A DNA stretch of 25,833 nucleotides from CAZRUA01 sp964603125 (GCA_964603125.1 CAZRUA010000049.1:1-25833); one strand, 5' to 3'; positions 8,650-17,192 are shown, numbered from the stretch's first letter. Program-made: numbers and translations. Notes: generated from the letters alone by a model not told the origin.

Positions 8650-9936
8650 ATGTTTGAGAATAATTTAGCATTTGCAAAGCAATTAGACGAAAAGGATAAG
8701 TTAAAATCGTATAGAGAAAAATATTATCTACCTATGCACAACGGACAACCTGTGGTTTATTTCACAGGAAATTCATTGGGTTTGCAGCCTAAAACAACTC
8801 AGGATTATGTTGTGAATGAACTTGAAGATTGGGCAAGTTTTGGTGTTGAAGGACATTTCAATGCCCGCCGCCCTTGGTTTAAATACCATGAGTTTTTCTC
8901 GGAAAAGGCTGCAAAAGTTGTTGGCGCATTACCTAGTGAAGTTGTAATGATGAATCAACTAACAGTGAATCTTCATTTACTAATGGTTTCGTTTTATAAA
9001 CCAACAAAGCAACGTTATAAAATTTTATGCGAAGCTAAAGCATTCCCATCTGATCAATATGCACTTCAGTCTCAAATTAGATTTCATGCAGATAAAGGAT
9101 ATAATGTAAATGATGCTTTAATTGAAATTAGCCCACGCGAAGGTGAGTATGCTCTTCGTCACGAAGATATTTATAAAGCTATTGAAGAAAATAAGGATTC
9201 GCTTGCATTGGTAATGTTAGGTGGAGTAAATTATTTCACTGGGCAAGTTTTTGACATGAAAGCGATAACAGAAGCTGGAAATGCTGTTGGAGCTTATGTT
9301 GGATTTGATTTGGCTCATGCTGCTGGTAATTTAAAATTAGAACTGCATAAATGGAATGTAGATTTTGCTTGTTGGTGTAGTTACAAGTATTTGAATGCAG
9401 GACCAGGAGCGGTGGCTGGTGCTTTTGTTCATGAGAAACATCATACGAACACTGATTTACCTTTGTTTGCTGGTTGGTGGGGCCATGATAAAGCAACTCG
9501 TTTTAAAATGGATAAAACATTTGTTCCAATGCAAAGTGCTGAGCGTTGGCAAATGAGTAACGCCCCAATATTAAGCATGAGTGCAGCATTAGCCGCATTA
9601 GATATTTTTGATGAAGTAGGAATGGACGCTTTGGTAGAGAAAAGTAAAATGCTGACTGATTATCTTGAATTTATAGTTGAAGGAATCAATGAGGATTTGA
9701 AAAAAGCAAACGCTCCGTTACTCGAAATAATTACTCCAAAAGAAAATAGAGGTTGTCAACTTTCAATTATTGCTCACCAAAGAGGAAAGGATTTGTTTAC
9801 TCAGTTGTTAGAACATGGAGTAATTGCCGATTGGCGCGAACCAAATGTAATACGTTTAGCTCCAGTACCAATGTATAATAGTTTTGAAGACATGTACAGT
9901 TTTGGGCAAATCTTAAGACACTTGCTGGCTAAGTAA
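8650..9936 (+). CDS. kynU: Kynureninase
   Basis: PLP-dependent hydrolase that splits L-kynurenine to anthranilate and alanine, or 3-hydroxykynurenine to 3-hydroxyanthranilate, in tryptophan breakdown or the kynurenine route to NAD. The 428-residue length is normal. Signatures seen are PVVYFTGNSLGLQP near the N-terminus, the GFDLAHAAGN segment with the PLP-contacting Asp, and SYKYLNAGPGAVAGAFVHEKH with the Schiff-base lysine at Lys246. GWWGHD follows and then a normal aminotransferase-like C-terminal domain. Start ATG 8650 is 41 nt after cvpA. No other kynurenine-pathway gene is in the window, so its physiological role is not shown by context. The stop lies one base from the stop of the converging minus-strand gene. 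Confidence 0.95.
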   Translation: MFENNLAFAKQLDEKDKLKSYREKYYLPMHNGQPVVYFTGNSLGLQPKTTQDYVVNELEDWASFGVEGHFNARRPWFKYHEFFSEKAAKVVGALPSEVVMMNQLTVNLHLLMVSFYKPTKQRYKILCEAKAFPSDQYALQSQIRFHADKGYNVNDALIEISPREGEYALRHEDIYKAIEENKDSLALVMLGGVNYFTGQVFDMKAITEAGNAVGAYVGFDLAHAAGNLKLELHKWNVDFACWCSYKYLNAGPGAVAGAFVHEKHHTNTDLPLFAGWWGHDKATRFKMDKTFVPMQSAERWQMSNAPILSMSAALAALDIFDEVGMDALVEKSKMLTDYLEFIVEGINEDLKKANAPLLEIITPKENRGCQLSIIAHQRGKDLFTQLLEHGVIADWREPNVIRLAPVPMYNSFEDMYSFGQILRHLLAK

Positions 9937-9937
9937 T

Positions 9938-10663
9938 TTAAAACTTATATCCTACAGATAAATTTAGCCAATGATTTCTAATAAAAAGAGAACTTGGTGT
10001 ATAGGTTTCTTTAATACCAAATCGTTGTAAGCTAATACGCAGATTTAATTCAAACACAAATGCTTTATGCGTTTGTAAAATATTACGTTGGAATCCGCCT
10101 CCCAAATGCAAGTAGCTGGCTATATTACTTGCATAAAAAGGATGTTCAAGTTTTAAAGCGGTTGATTTAGTAACTAAGTCATTATTAATTTCAATGGATG
10201 TTATTTGAAGATTTGCAGGCATCATATACCTGAAAACGTATCCGGCTGTGCCAAATGGGGTAACATGTTTTTTGCTTTCTTTTTGAGGAGCTAATTTTAC
10301 TAGTAAAGGAAGTAATAGTTCACTTGCAGTTACCGTGTATTTATATTTAAACTCTTTATCATACAAAAAATCATACCCTTCTTTAAAGTAATATGAGTTA
10401 AACGTCAATCCATGGTATAGATATTCAAAACCTGGCATTAACGCTACTTGCCTTCTTCTTCCTATTCTTATTTCTGGTCTTATAGCAAAGAAAAACGATG
10501 CTTTTTGACGAGTAGATGCGGTGTGATTTTTATTATTGTAAAACTTCTCAATAACAGGGCCCATAGCAAAACGCATGTGAAACCTTTTGTCCACGCGTTC
10601 TTGAGCATTTGTCAAAAGTGCAAAGCAAAACAAAAAAGAAATTATAATTTTCAGTTTAATCAT
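9938..10663 (-). CDS. Outer-membrane beta-barrel protein, partner of the CHAT gene
   Basis: Predicted outer-membrane protein of 241 residues, resembling the PorT-type or porin-like barrels common in Bacteroidota. From the chosen ATG it begins with a signal peptide (MIKLKIIISFLFCFALLTNAQ, likely cleaved near residue 19-21). After it come alternating amphipathic strands with aromatic girdles, and the protein ends WLNLSVGYKF, with the C-terminal aromatic residue expected for barrel insertion. A longer frame to 10693 would place ten extra residues before the signal peptide. The chosen start forms a TAATG overlap with the stop of the TPR-CHAT gene, supporting both this start and coupling. No enzymatic motif is visible and the function is unknown. 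Its stop is one base from the kynU stop on the other strand. Confidence 0.8.
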   Translation of the reverse strand: MIKLKIIISFLFCFALLTNAQERVDKRFHMRFAMGPVIEKFYNNKNHTASTRQKASFFFAIRPEIRIGRRRQVALMPGFEYLYHGLTFNSYYFKEGYDFLYDKEFKYKYTVTASELLLPLLVKLAPQKESKKHVTPFGTAGYVFRYMMPANLQITSIEINNDLVTKSTALKLEHPFYASNIASYLHLGGGFQRNILQTHKAFVFELNLRISLQRFGIKETYTPSSLFIRNHWLNLSVGYKF

Positions 10664-13509
10664 TAGTTTCCTATTAATACAAAAGCTCCCCAATAAAAAG
10701 GTTCTTTGTATTTTGTTTTAATTGCTTTTTGTGCTAATAAAAATGCTTCTTGCTTATTACCAGATTTTACATAGTTGGTATAGAAGTTTGTCATTAGTTC
10801 CATTGTTGCGTCATCACTCACTTCCCATAAACTCATAATAATTGATTTAGCCCCAGCTACTAAAAACGAGCGTTGTAACCCATAAACACCTTCACCTTGT
10901 TTTATTTGTCCCAGGCCTGTTTCGCAAGCGCTTAAAACAACCAAATCTGTTTTTTCTAGGCTCATATTCATTACTTCATAAGCAGTTAAAATCCCATTAT
11001 TAGCGCCTAACGATTCACCTGTTTCATCAAATACTTTTTCGCAATTGGCTAGCATTAGACCAGAGCGCAATAGCGGATTTTTTTTAGCATTGCTAGTTTC
11101 AACACCAAGTACTTTATCTGCTTCTACTTCATCCACATCTGCTAAAAAGAATCCATGTGTGGCAAAATGTATTACTTCGGCATTAGCGCCTTTAGCTGAT
11201 TCTTCAGTAGCTTTATCATTCATAACAACTTCTGTGTTGTATTTAGCCGCTTTTAAAATTTTGCTTAAGTTTTCTACTTCCTTTTTTGTTCCTGGTAAGG
11301 CTGCAATAATATCATCAGTTCCGTAAGTTGGGAAACCAAGTAAATAAGCCGTTTTCAGCACATTCCCTTTTCCGCTATTTTTAATTTTAATTATATCTTT
11401 TGTGTTTCCTAAAAGTACTACGCTATATTTATCTATTAAGTATTTATTATTTGCATCCTTAAGTGTAAGTAAGCTCACTTGATTATAAATTCCGTCTGGA
11501 GATACATAAACTTTTTTCTTCCCACCAAGCTTTTTCTCAATCGGTTCCCAAAGTAATGCAAATGATTCATTATCTGGTTTTATAGTTTGAATTTTTGTGC
11601 GGTAATTATTAATACCAAAATTTTCGATGTTATTTCCATCTTCTAAATTAACTACATCTATATTGCCCGAAACGTTTGTAATTAGAACTAAGTAGGATGT
11701 TTTTCCAGTAAATTTTAAATCGAATTTATTTACTTGTATTATTTCAACTAAAGCTTCATCGGCATTTAATTTAGAAACTACATCACTAAATGATACTTTC
11801 TTTTCTTTGCTCTCGTTAAATAAAGTTGATTTTGTTGCAAGCTTTTTTTCCAGTTGTTCGGTTTTTGTTTCAAGCGAATCTATATTTATTCCTTCGTTTT
11901 TAACCTCCTCATTTGATAATGAGTAAGCTCTTCCAAGCTGCTCTTTAGCGCTTTGCCAATCATAATAGGTTTCAATTAAATCAGCATCATTGCTTTGTAA
12001 TACTTGATTACGAACCTTTGAACTTGAGTTTAATAATAATGCCTTGTTGTGTATTTGGTTATTAAACGAAGTGCTTAATAGAGACTTATCTTTCTCGTAA
12101 TTACTCATAACAAATGAGTTGAAGCGATGAAAGCGTGGAGTTATTTTGTCCCAGAACTTTGTTTTTTCTACTTCACTTAATGATGCAAAGTATTCATCAA
12201 TATACTCAGTAGTTTTTGTTATTACTGTTGTGAAATTGGCAGCAGCTTCGTCATTTTTATCATTAGCCCATTGAGCCAAAGCTAAATTTTCAATGGCTTT
12301 AACATGTTGAGGATGATTTAAACCATATATTTCTTTTGAAATAGTTATGGCTGAGTTCATCATTTCAAGTGCTTTTTCTTTTTTTCCTTCCGTCCGATAG
12401 AAGCTTGCTAAATCTTGTTGTGTAGCCAATGTAGCTGGATGTTTGTCACCAAATTTTGTTTTATAAATATTGCATGCTGTAGAGAGATTTTTCTCAACTT
12501 CCTCTTTTTTGCCCATATCCATGTATAAGTCGGCTAAACCTCTTTTTAAATGGGCGTAGTCGGGATGGCTGGCTCCAAGTTTTTTCTCTTTTATTTTTAT
12601 CGCTTCTAAAAATAACGCTTCGGCTTCAGCGTATTTTTTTTCATCGCGGTAAATATAAGCTAGGTTTATTTTAAGTTTAATGTAGTTTGAGTATGTTTCT
12701 TTTAAAATTTGTCGGGCAACTTCAAGCGCTTGTTTCATGGTTGCTTCGGCTTTATCCAATCTTCCAGTTGCATGGTAAAGCATAGCACGATTATTTAGTA
12801 CTAATGCATATCCAATTGTTGCTTGATGTCCACCAGCATTTAATGCGTTTGAGGCAAGGCCAATATATTTTTCAGCTTCATTAAATTTCCCGGCTTCTTT
12901 ATACATTACGGCCATGTTGTTTAACGAAACACCATGCATAATGCTATTTTTAATTCTTTCTTCACGAATTTTAATTGCAGGCTCTAAATACTTTTGTGAT
13001 TCGTGGTAACGACCTGTGTATTGATAAACCAAACCTAAATTATTCAATGTTTGTGCATAGGCCAAGGAATTGGTAGAATCGGCTAACTTGTAGTGAATTA
13101 ATGCATTTAAGAAACTTGTTTCGGCAATTTTATATTCATTTGATGCTAAGAAAATCTCTCCACGACCATTAGCGCCATAACCTTTATCATATTCTGATTT
13201 GGTTTCCTGTTTTAAAAAATCACGTGTGTTTTTAAATGCATTGGTTGCTCTTGATCCATTTTCTTTTGTTTCAAATAAACCCGAATTATCTGCAAATGAA
13301 ATGGCCCAGTTAAAGTTTGTTTCGTCAAACTGCTGACGCGATTTTTCTAATTTTTTATCAATAGCATCAGATGTAGATTCCTTTAATTTTTGTTTGGCTT
13401 TATCCTTTAATCCGCCGGCTAACCCGCTTAGTCCGCCCATATTGATTTGCGAGGACATGCTTAAGCTAATTAGTGCTAGAAAAGTTAAAAGTAATTTAGG
13501 TTTATTCAT
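10663..13509 (-). CDS. Exported TPR-CHAT caspase-like protein
   Basis: Predicted secreted or periplasmic cysteine protease homologue, 948 residues from the ATG at 13509. A signal peptide (MNKPKLLLTFLALISLSMSSQ) is followed by a Gly-rich and a Lys-rich stretch. About seven to eight TPR repeats of roughly 40 residues lie at about 110-435; several have the LNNLGLVYQYTGRYHESQKY pattern of kinesin-light-chain-type TPRs. A helical linker follows, then a CHAT domain from about 640 to the end. The caspase-type dyad is intact: His785 in IHFATHGFF and Cys862 in VLSACETGLG. GVYGLQRSFLVAGAKSIIMSLW is also diagnostic. The frame can be read 13 residues further upstream (13548), but that would bury the signal peptide. 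The chosen start overlaps the oxidoreductase stop by 8 nt. The TPRs probably bind a partner or substrate; the target is unknown and no lipobox or C-terminal sorting domain is seen. Confidence 0.88.
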   Translation of the reverse strand: MNKPKLLLTFLALISLSMSSQINMGGLSGLAGGLKDKAKQKLKESTSDAIDKKLEKSRQQFDETNFNWAISFADNSGLFETKENGSRATNAFKNTRDFLKQETKSEYDKGYGANGRGEIFLASNEYKIAETSFLNALIHYKLADSTNSLAYAQTLNNLGLVYQYTGRYHESQKYLEPAIKIREERIKNSIMHGVSLNNMAVMYKEAGKFNEAEKYIGLASNALNAGGHQATIGYALVLNNRAMLYHATGRLDKAEATMKQALEVARQILKETYSNYIKLKINLAYIYRDEKKYAEAEALFLEAIKIKEKKLGASHPDYAHLKRGLADLYMDMGKKEEVEKNLSTACNIYKTKFGDKHPATLATQQDLASFYRTEGKKEKALEMMNSAITISKEIYGLNHPQHVKAIENLALAQWANDKNDEAAANFTTVITKTTEYIDEYFASLSEVEKTKFWDKITPRFHRFNSFVMSNYEKDKSLLSTSFNNQIHNKALLLNSSSKVRNQVLQSNDADLIETYYDWQSAKEQLGRAYSLSNEEVKNEGINIDSLETKTEQLEKKLATKSTLFNESKEKKVSFSDVVSKLNADEALVEIIQVNKFDLKFTGKTSYLVLITNVSGNIDVVNLEDGNNIENFGINNYRTKIQTIKPDNESFALLWEPIEKKLGGKKKVYVSPDGIYNQVSLLTLKDANNKYLIDKYSVVLLGNTKDIIKIKNSGKGNVLKTAYLLGFPTYGTDDIIAALPGTKKEVENLSKILKAAKYNTEVVMNDKATEESAKGANAEVIHFATHGFFLADVDEVEADKVLGVETSNAKKNPLLRSGLMLANCEKVFDETGESLGANNGILTAYEVMNMSLEKTDLVVLSACETGLGQIKQGEGVYGLQRSFLVAGAKSIIMSLWEVSDDATMELMTNFYTNYVKSGNKQEAFLLAQKAIKTKYKEPFYWGAFVLIGN

Positions 13510-14572
13510 TTGGTAAATATTTGTAAAATCTTTCGCAGGTAACTTCATTATTTAATGTCTTATTTTCAAGTATAAAGTTACAAAAATGTTTGGCAAAATA
13601 AGGGGTAAGCATCACAGCTTTGGTACCCATTCCGTTAAAAATAAACACATTGTTATGTTTAGGGTGTTTACCCATAACTGGCCTTCTATCTATTACTGAT
13701 GGGCGAACTCCCGCCTTATGTTCTAAAATTTCTTGATTAGAGGTGTCAATTACTTTACTTAATTTAGAAATAAGTTCATTAAAACCTTCTTTACTAGGTG
13801 TATCTGTTAAATCAGTCCAGTTATATGTAGCACCAACTTTATAAATATCTTCTCCAATGGGTAAAATAAAAGCGCCTTTATTTAATACGGCCTTTAACTT
13901 AATATTGGTATTCTTAATTGTTAAAACGTCGCCTTTGGCTGGTTTCATGGGTATCCAATTAAAAAATGGATTCTTGGATACAAGGTGACCTTCGCAAAAA
14001 ATAATATTATCTGAAACTATGCCTTCGTACTCAATTTGTGTTTCCTTTACTTTTAATAGAGTGTGATTGTATGCTTCTTCTTTCAAAATATTTAATGAAC
14101 GAAAGTGCACATGACACGATTGTAAAAACACATTAATGTTTAAGTAACCACTTTGTTTTACTTTACCATATTTGCCTGTTTCGCAACTTTGATTAATATC
14201 TGCCGCGCTGTATATAGTTGAATCAAGGAATTGAGATAATTCATCTTGGCTTTTTTTTAGCCATAAATCAATTTCTTGTTGTTCGGAAAACAATTTTAAA
14301 ATGGATACAGGATTTAAAAATGTGGTGTTGAATGCTTTTTCATATTTACTGTAAAAAGTGTTTAACTCAGCCACTAATTCATCGGCCATCCATGATTTTG
14401 TTAAACGTTTAAAAACAATTGGGTTCCACAAACCAGCCGCAACTTTTGAGCTAGTTGATAGTTTTGGTTCATCAATAATAACAATAGATTTGTTTTCAGC
14501 TAAAAGGGTTAAAGCTAATATGGAGCCTGCCAAACCAGAACCTACAATTATATAATCAGTTTTTTTAAGCAC
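13502..14572 (-). CDS. DAO-family FAD-dependent oxidoreductase
   Basis: Flavoprotein of the D-amino-acid/glycine oxidase (DAO) superfamily, 356 residues, cytoplasmic (no signal peptide). The N-terminal Rossmann dinucleotide motif GSGLAG is at residues 11-16, and an acidic residue ending the second strand (IVIIDEP, Asp34) is expected to bind the FAD ribose. AAGLWNP follows it, a variant of the FAD-contacting segment. Near the C-terminus GVRPSVIDRRPVMG and FNGMGTKAVMLTP match the DAO C-terminal FAD contacts. Substrate cannot be told; an amine or amino acid is the family norm. It starts with GTG at 14570-14572, whose G is shared with the TAG stop of the upstream gene (TAGTG), and its end overlaps the CHAT gene by 8 nt. 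Confidence 0.82.
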   Translation of the reverse strand: MLKKTDYIIVGSGLAGSILALTLLAENKSIVIIDEPKLSTSSKVAAGLWNPIVFKRLTKSWMADELVAELNTFYSKYEKAFNTTFLNPVSILKLFSEQQEIDLWLKKSQDELSQFLDSTIYSAADINQSCETGKYGKVKQSGYLNINVFLQSCHVHFRSLNILKEEAYNHTLLKVKETQIEYEGIVSDNIIFCEGHLVSKNPFFNWIPMKPAKGDVLTIKNTNIKLKAVLNKGAFILPIGEDIYKVGATYNWTDLTDTPSKEGFNELISKLSKVIDTSNQEILEHKAGVRPSVIDRRPVMGKHPKHNNVFIFNGMGTKAVMLTPYFAKHFCNFILENKTLNNEVTCERFYKYLPNE

Positions 14573-15198
14573 TAGTTAATTAATTTTTTAAATATCCAAA
14601 AGCCTTTTAAATGGCTGCATTTGTTTATTTTTTTTTGAATGTAATTTTCGTGGAGTAAAAGTATTTGATTTTTTGTAATATTCATGCTTTCGTTCGCATG
14701 AGTTTTGCTAGCTTCTATATACCAACTTTGACTCATTAAGTTTGTTCCTCTTTCAGCTTCGCTCATGCTTTGCTCGTATTTTATATTCGATTCGAGGTTT
14801 GTTACTAAATGTTGACCCCTTGCATGAGGATGGTTCCAGCCAAAACAGTGCCCAATTTCATGTGGAATAGTTCGCTTATTACTGAGCATCTCTTGAATGT
14901 ATTTGGCGCTGAGTTTTATGCGCAAATGCCCCATAACAGATTCCGCCGGGATTCTTTCCTCAATAAAATCTACAATATGAAAAAGTAATTTATCACGTTT
15001 TATATGAACTACCTCCGAAACAATTTCAATGGCGATTGTGCAAGATAAATTTAGAGCAGCAACGTTATAAACTTTTTTTGTTTGTAATATAATTTCGTTT
15101 TTAATAGATGTTAAATCAAGTTTCTGTTTTGAATCATTGTATAAAATTGCTTTTATATCAATATGAAATTGATTATTGGTTTTGTTTATTGTTATCAT
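14572..15198 (-). CDS. Metzincin-like zinc metalloprotease homologue, no signal peptide
   Basis: Predicted zinc protease of 208 residues from the ATG at 15198; a TTG at 15210 is a second possible start four residues upstream. The catalytic motif HEIGHCFGWNHP (His113, Glu114, His117, His123) is the HExxHxxGxxH signature of metzincins. Thr-Asn-Leu-Met-Ser at about 152-156, 32 residues later, could be the Met-turn. The N-terminal half is a mixed alpha/beta stretch, and the C-terminal half is Lys- and Asn-rich. No signal peptide, propeptide cysteine switch or membrane helix is seen, so unlike most metzincins it would stay in the cytosol unless exported another way. I do not recognise the family. 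First gene of the four-gene coupled cluster; an intrinsic terminator lies just upstream of its start. Confidence 0.7.
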   Translation of the reverse strand: MITINKTNNQFHIDIKAILYNDSKQKLDLTSIKNEIILQTKKVYNVAALNLSCTIAIEIVSEVVHIKRDKLLFHIVDFIEERIPAESVMGHLRIKLSAKYIQEMLSNKRTIPHEIGHCFGWNHPHARGQHLVTNLESNIKYEQSMSEAERGTNLMSQSWYIEASKTHANESMNITKNQILLLHENYIQKKINKCSHLKGFWIFKKLIN

Positions 15199-15210
15199 AA
15201 TTATTTTCAA

Positions 15211-15244
15211 AAAAAAAGCTACAATGAATGTAGCTTTCTTTTTT
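15211..15244 (-). terminator. Intrinsic terminator after the ABC transporter gene (possibly bidirectional)
   Basis: A perfect 9-bp inverted repeat (15215-15223 AAAGCTACA, 15229-15237 TGTAGCTTT) encloses a 5-nt loop. An A-run at 15211-15217 gives the minus-strand transcript a U-tract, and T-runs on the other side would serve a plus-strand transcript. It lies about 20 nt past the ABC gene stop at 15260 and directly before the metalloprotease start, so it separates the two minus-strand units. Confidence 0.82.
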
Positions 15245-15259
15245 AGTTTGGTTTTTTAT

Positions 15260-17074
15260 TTATGCCATAGCGGCTGCAGTAATATTGCGTTTTGTTTCAA
15301 TACTACTTTTTATATCTTCTAATCTACCTTTAGGAATTGAATTAATTAGTTTTTGAGTGTACTCTGTTTGTGGTCTTAAGCAAACATCATCTGCATCGCC
15401 CATTTCTTCAATTTTACCTTTATTCATTACAACAATTCTGTCGCTCATGAATTTAACAACAGATAAGTCGTGCGAAATAAATATGTAAGTGAATTTAAAT
15501 TCTTTTTTAAGTTCATTAAGTAGGTTAAGCACTTGTGCCTGAACCGAAACGTCAAGAGCTGATACCGACTCATCACAAATGATGAACTTAGGATTTAAAG
15601 CCAAAGCACGAGCAATACAAATACGTTGACGCTGACCTCCACTAAACTCGTGTGGGTAACGGTAGAATTGTTGCTCCGTCATATTTACTCGTTTCAAGAG
15701 TTGCATAACGCGCTCTTTACGCTCAATATCATTCGCTAAAATATTATGCACTTTCATTGGTTCCATAATAGCTTCACCAATTGTAATACGTGGATTTAAA
15801 GAACTGTATGGATCTTGGAAAATAATTTGCATTTCCTTGCGTAAAGCACGCATTTCTTTGCTATTTATGTTAGTTATATCAAAACCTTTGTATTTGATAA
15901 TACCTCCAGTAGGTTCTATTAATCTTAAAATAGTTCTTCCTAATGTGGTTTTACCACAACCTGATTCACCCACCAAGCCTAAAGTTTCACCTTCATAAAC
16001 ATCAAGTGTAACATCATCCACAGCTTTTACAAAATCTTTTGGTTTACCAAAAATGCTCTTGTTTACTGGGAAATAGGTTTTTATGTTTTTTAATTCAAGA
16101 ATTTTTTCACGACTGTATAATTCTAAATGCTGTTGTTTTCTCTCTTCGTCAGATACAATAGCTTTTTGTAATAAGGTTTGAATATCACTTTCTTTTTCAA
16201 GAATTTCACCATCAACAACTTCCATAAAGTCAGCTACGGTTGGTAAAAAATGCAAACGCTTATCTAAAGGCGGACGGCATGATAACAAACCTTTTGTATA
16301 AGGGTGTTTTGGATTTTGGAAAATTTCTAAAACAGGTCCTTCTTCTACAATTTTTCCTTTGTACATTACAACTACTTTGTCGGCTAATTCAGCAATTACA
16401 CCTAAATCATGGGTAATAAACATAATTCCCATATCGTGCTCGCGTTGTAAGCTTAGCATTAAATCCAAAATAGTTTTTTGAACTGTAACATCTAATGCGG
16501 TAGTTGGCTCATCTGCAATTAAAATAGATGGATTACAACTCATGGCCATTGCAATCATTACACGTTGCTTTTGACCACCTGATATTTGATGAGGATAAGT
16601 ATCTAAAATTTGCTCTGGACGAGGTAATTGAACTTGTTTAAATAATTCTAAGGCACGCGCTCTAGCTTCTTTTTTAGAAACTTTTTGGTGTAAAATAATT
16701 GCTTCCATCACTTGATCGCCGCAGGTATAAACTGGGTTTAGTGATGTCATAGGCTCTTGAAAAATCATGGCAATTTCGTTTCCACGAAAATGACGCATAT
16801 CTTTAGTTGAAATTTTTGCTAAATCAACTTGGCCTTTTGTGCGTGAATTATATAAAATCTCTCCTGAAGCTATTCTTCCTGGAGGATTTGGAATCAATTG
16901 CATAACAGATAGTGAAGTAACTGATTTACCAGATCCTGATTCACCAACTATTCCTATTGTTTCCCCTTTGTGTAAAGTAAAAGAAATATCGTTTACAGCC
17001 TTTACAATTTCATCTTCAGTTTTAAATTCTGTTACCAGATTTTTAACTTCTAATAATATATCTTTTTGACTCAT
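15260..17074 (-). CDS. Oligopeptide-type ABC transporter, two fused ATP-binding domains
   Basis: ATPase subunit of a peptide/nickel-type ABC importer, 604 residues, with the DppD-like and DppF-like domains in one chain. Domain 1 has Walker A GESGSGKS (44-51), Q-loop Gln106 (IFQEPMTSLNP), signature SGGQKQR (165-171), Walker B ILIADE (184-189) and the oligopeptide C-terminal element NPKHPYTKGLLSC. Domain 2 has Walker A GESGCGKT (369-376), Gln420 (IFQDPYSSLNP), SGGQRQR (478-484) and Walker B IICDE (498-502). Residue 503 is Ser where the family usually has Pro; the catalytic Glu is kept, so activity is expected. Permease and binding-protein genes are not in the window. A good promoter lies upstream (17097-17127) and a terminator downstream. 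Confidence 0.93.
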   Translation of the reverse strand: MSQKDILLEVKNLVTEFKTEDEIVKAVNDISFTLHKGETIGIVGESGSGKSVTSLSVMQLIPNPPGRIASGEILYNSRTKGQVDLAKISTKDMRHFRGNEIAMIFQEPMTSLNPVYTCGDQVMEAIILHQKVSKKEARARALELFKQVQLPRPEQILDTYPHQISGGQKQRVMIAMAMSCNPSILIADEPTTALDVTVQKTILDLMLSLQREHDMGIMFITHDLGVIAELADKVVVMYKGKIVEEGPVLEIFQNPKHPYTKGLLSCRPPLDKRLHFLPTVADFMEVVDGEILEKESDIQTLLQKAIVSDEERKQQHLELYSREKILELKNIKTYFPVNKSIFGKPKDFVKAVDDVTLDVYEGETLGLVGESGCGKTTLGRTILRLIEPTGGIIKYKGFDITNINSKEMRALRKEMQIIFQDPYSSLNPRITIGEAIMEPMKVHNILANDIERKERVMQLLKRVNMTEQQFYRYPHEFSGGQRQRICIARALALNPKFIICDESVSALDVSVQAQVLNLLNELKKEFKFTYIFISHDLSVVKFMSDRIVVMNKGKIEEMGDADDVCLRPQTEYTQKLINSIPKGRLEDIKSSIETKRNITAAAMA

Positions 17075-17096
17075 TTTATAATTTAGTAAAAGATGA

Positions 17097-17127
17097 CGAA
17101 AATAATAATAATTAGCTAATTTACAAA
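17097..17127 (-). promoter_or_regulatory. Bacteroidota-type promoter of the ABC transporter gene
   Basis: On the minus strand a TTTG (17124-17127) is followed by exactly 19 nt and then TATTTTCG (17097-17104). This matches the -33 TTTG / -7 TAnnTTTG consensus of Bacteroidota in eleven of twelve fixed or boxed positions with ideal spacing. The -7 box ends 22 nt before the ATG. The remaining 17128-17192 shows no gene and no terminator for tamB that I can support. Confidence 0.65.
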
Positions 17128-17192
17128 GATTTAAGGCTAGAAGCTAAGGATTAAGGGCAATTTCGACGAATCAAGCTCTTTGAAACATGAAA

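Noticed and set aside
10664..10693. Ten-residue N-terminal extension of the barrel protein
   Set aside because: It would precede a well-formed signal peptide and overlap the CHAT gene by about 30 nt; the TAATG junction start is more plausible.
10663..13509. Anti-phage or programmed-death role of the CHAT protein
   Set aside because: No gasdermin, CRISPR effector or other abortive-infection partner is nearby, and the signal peptide points out of the cytoplasm.
13510..13548. Thirteen-residue N-terminal extension of the TPR-CHAT protein
   Set aside because: It lies inside the oxidoreductase gene and would bury the signal peptide; the ATG at 13509 gives a standard signal sequence.
17128..17192. 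Terminator or small RNA between the tamB-like and ABC genes
   Set aside because: Only short TTCG/CGAA and repeated TTAAGG fragments are seen, with no stable stem and no T-tract.
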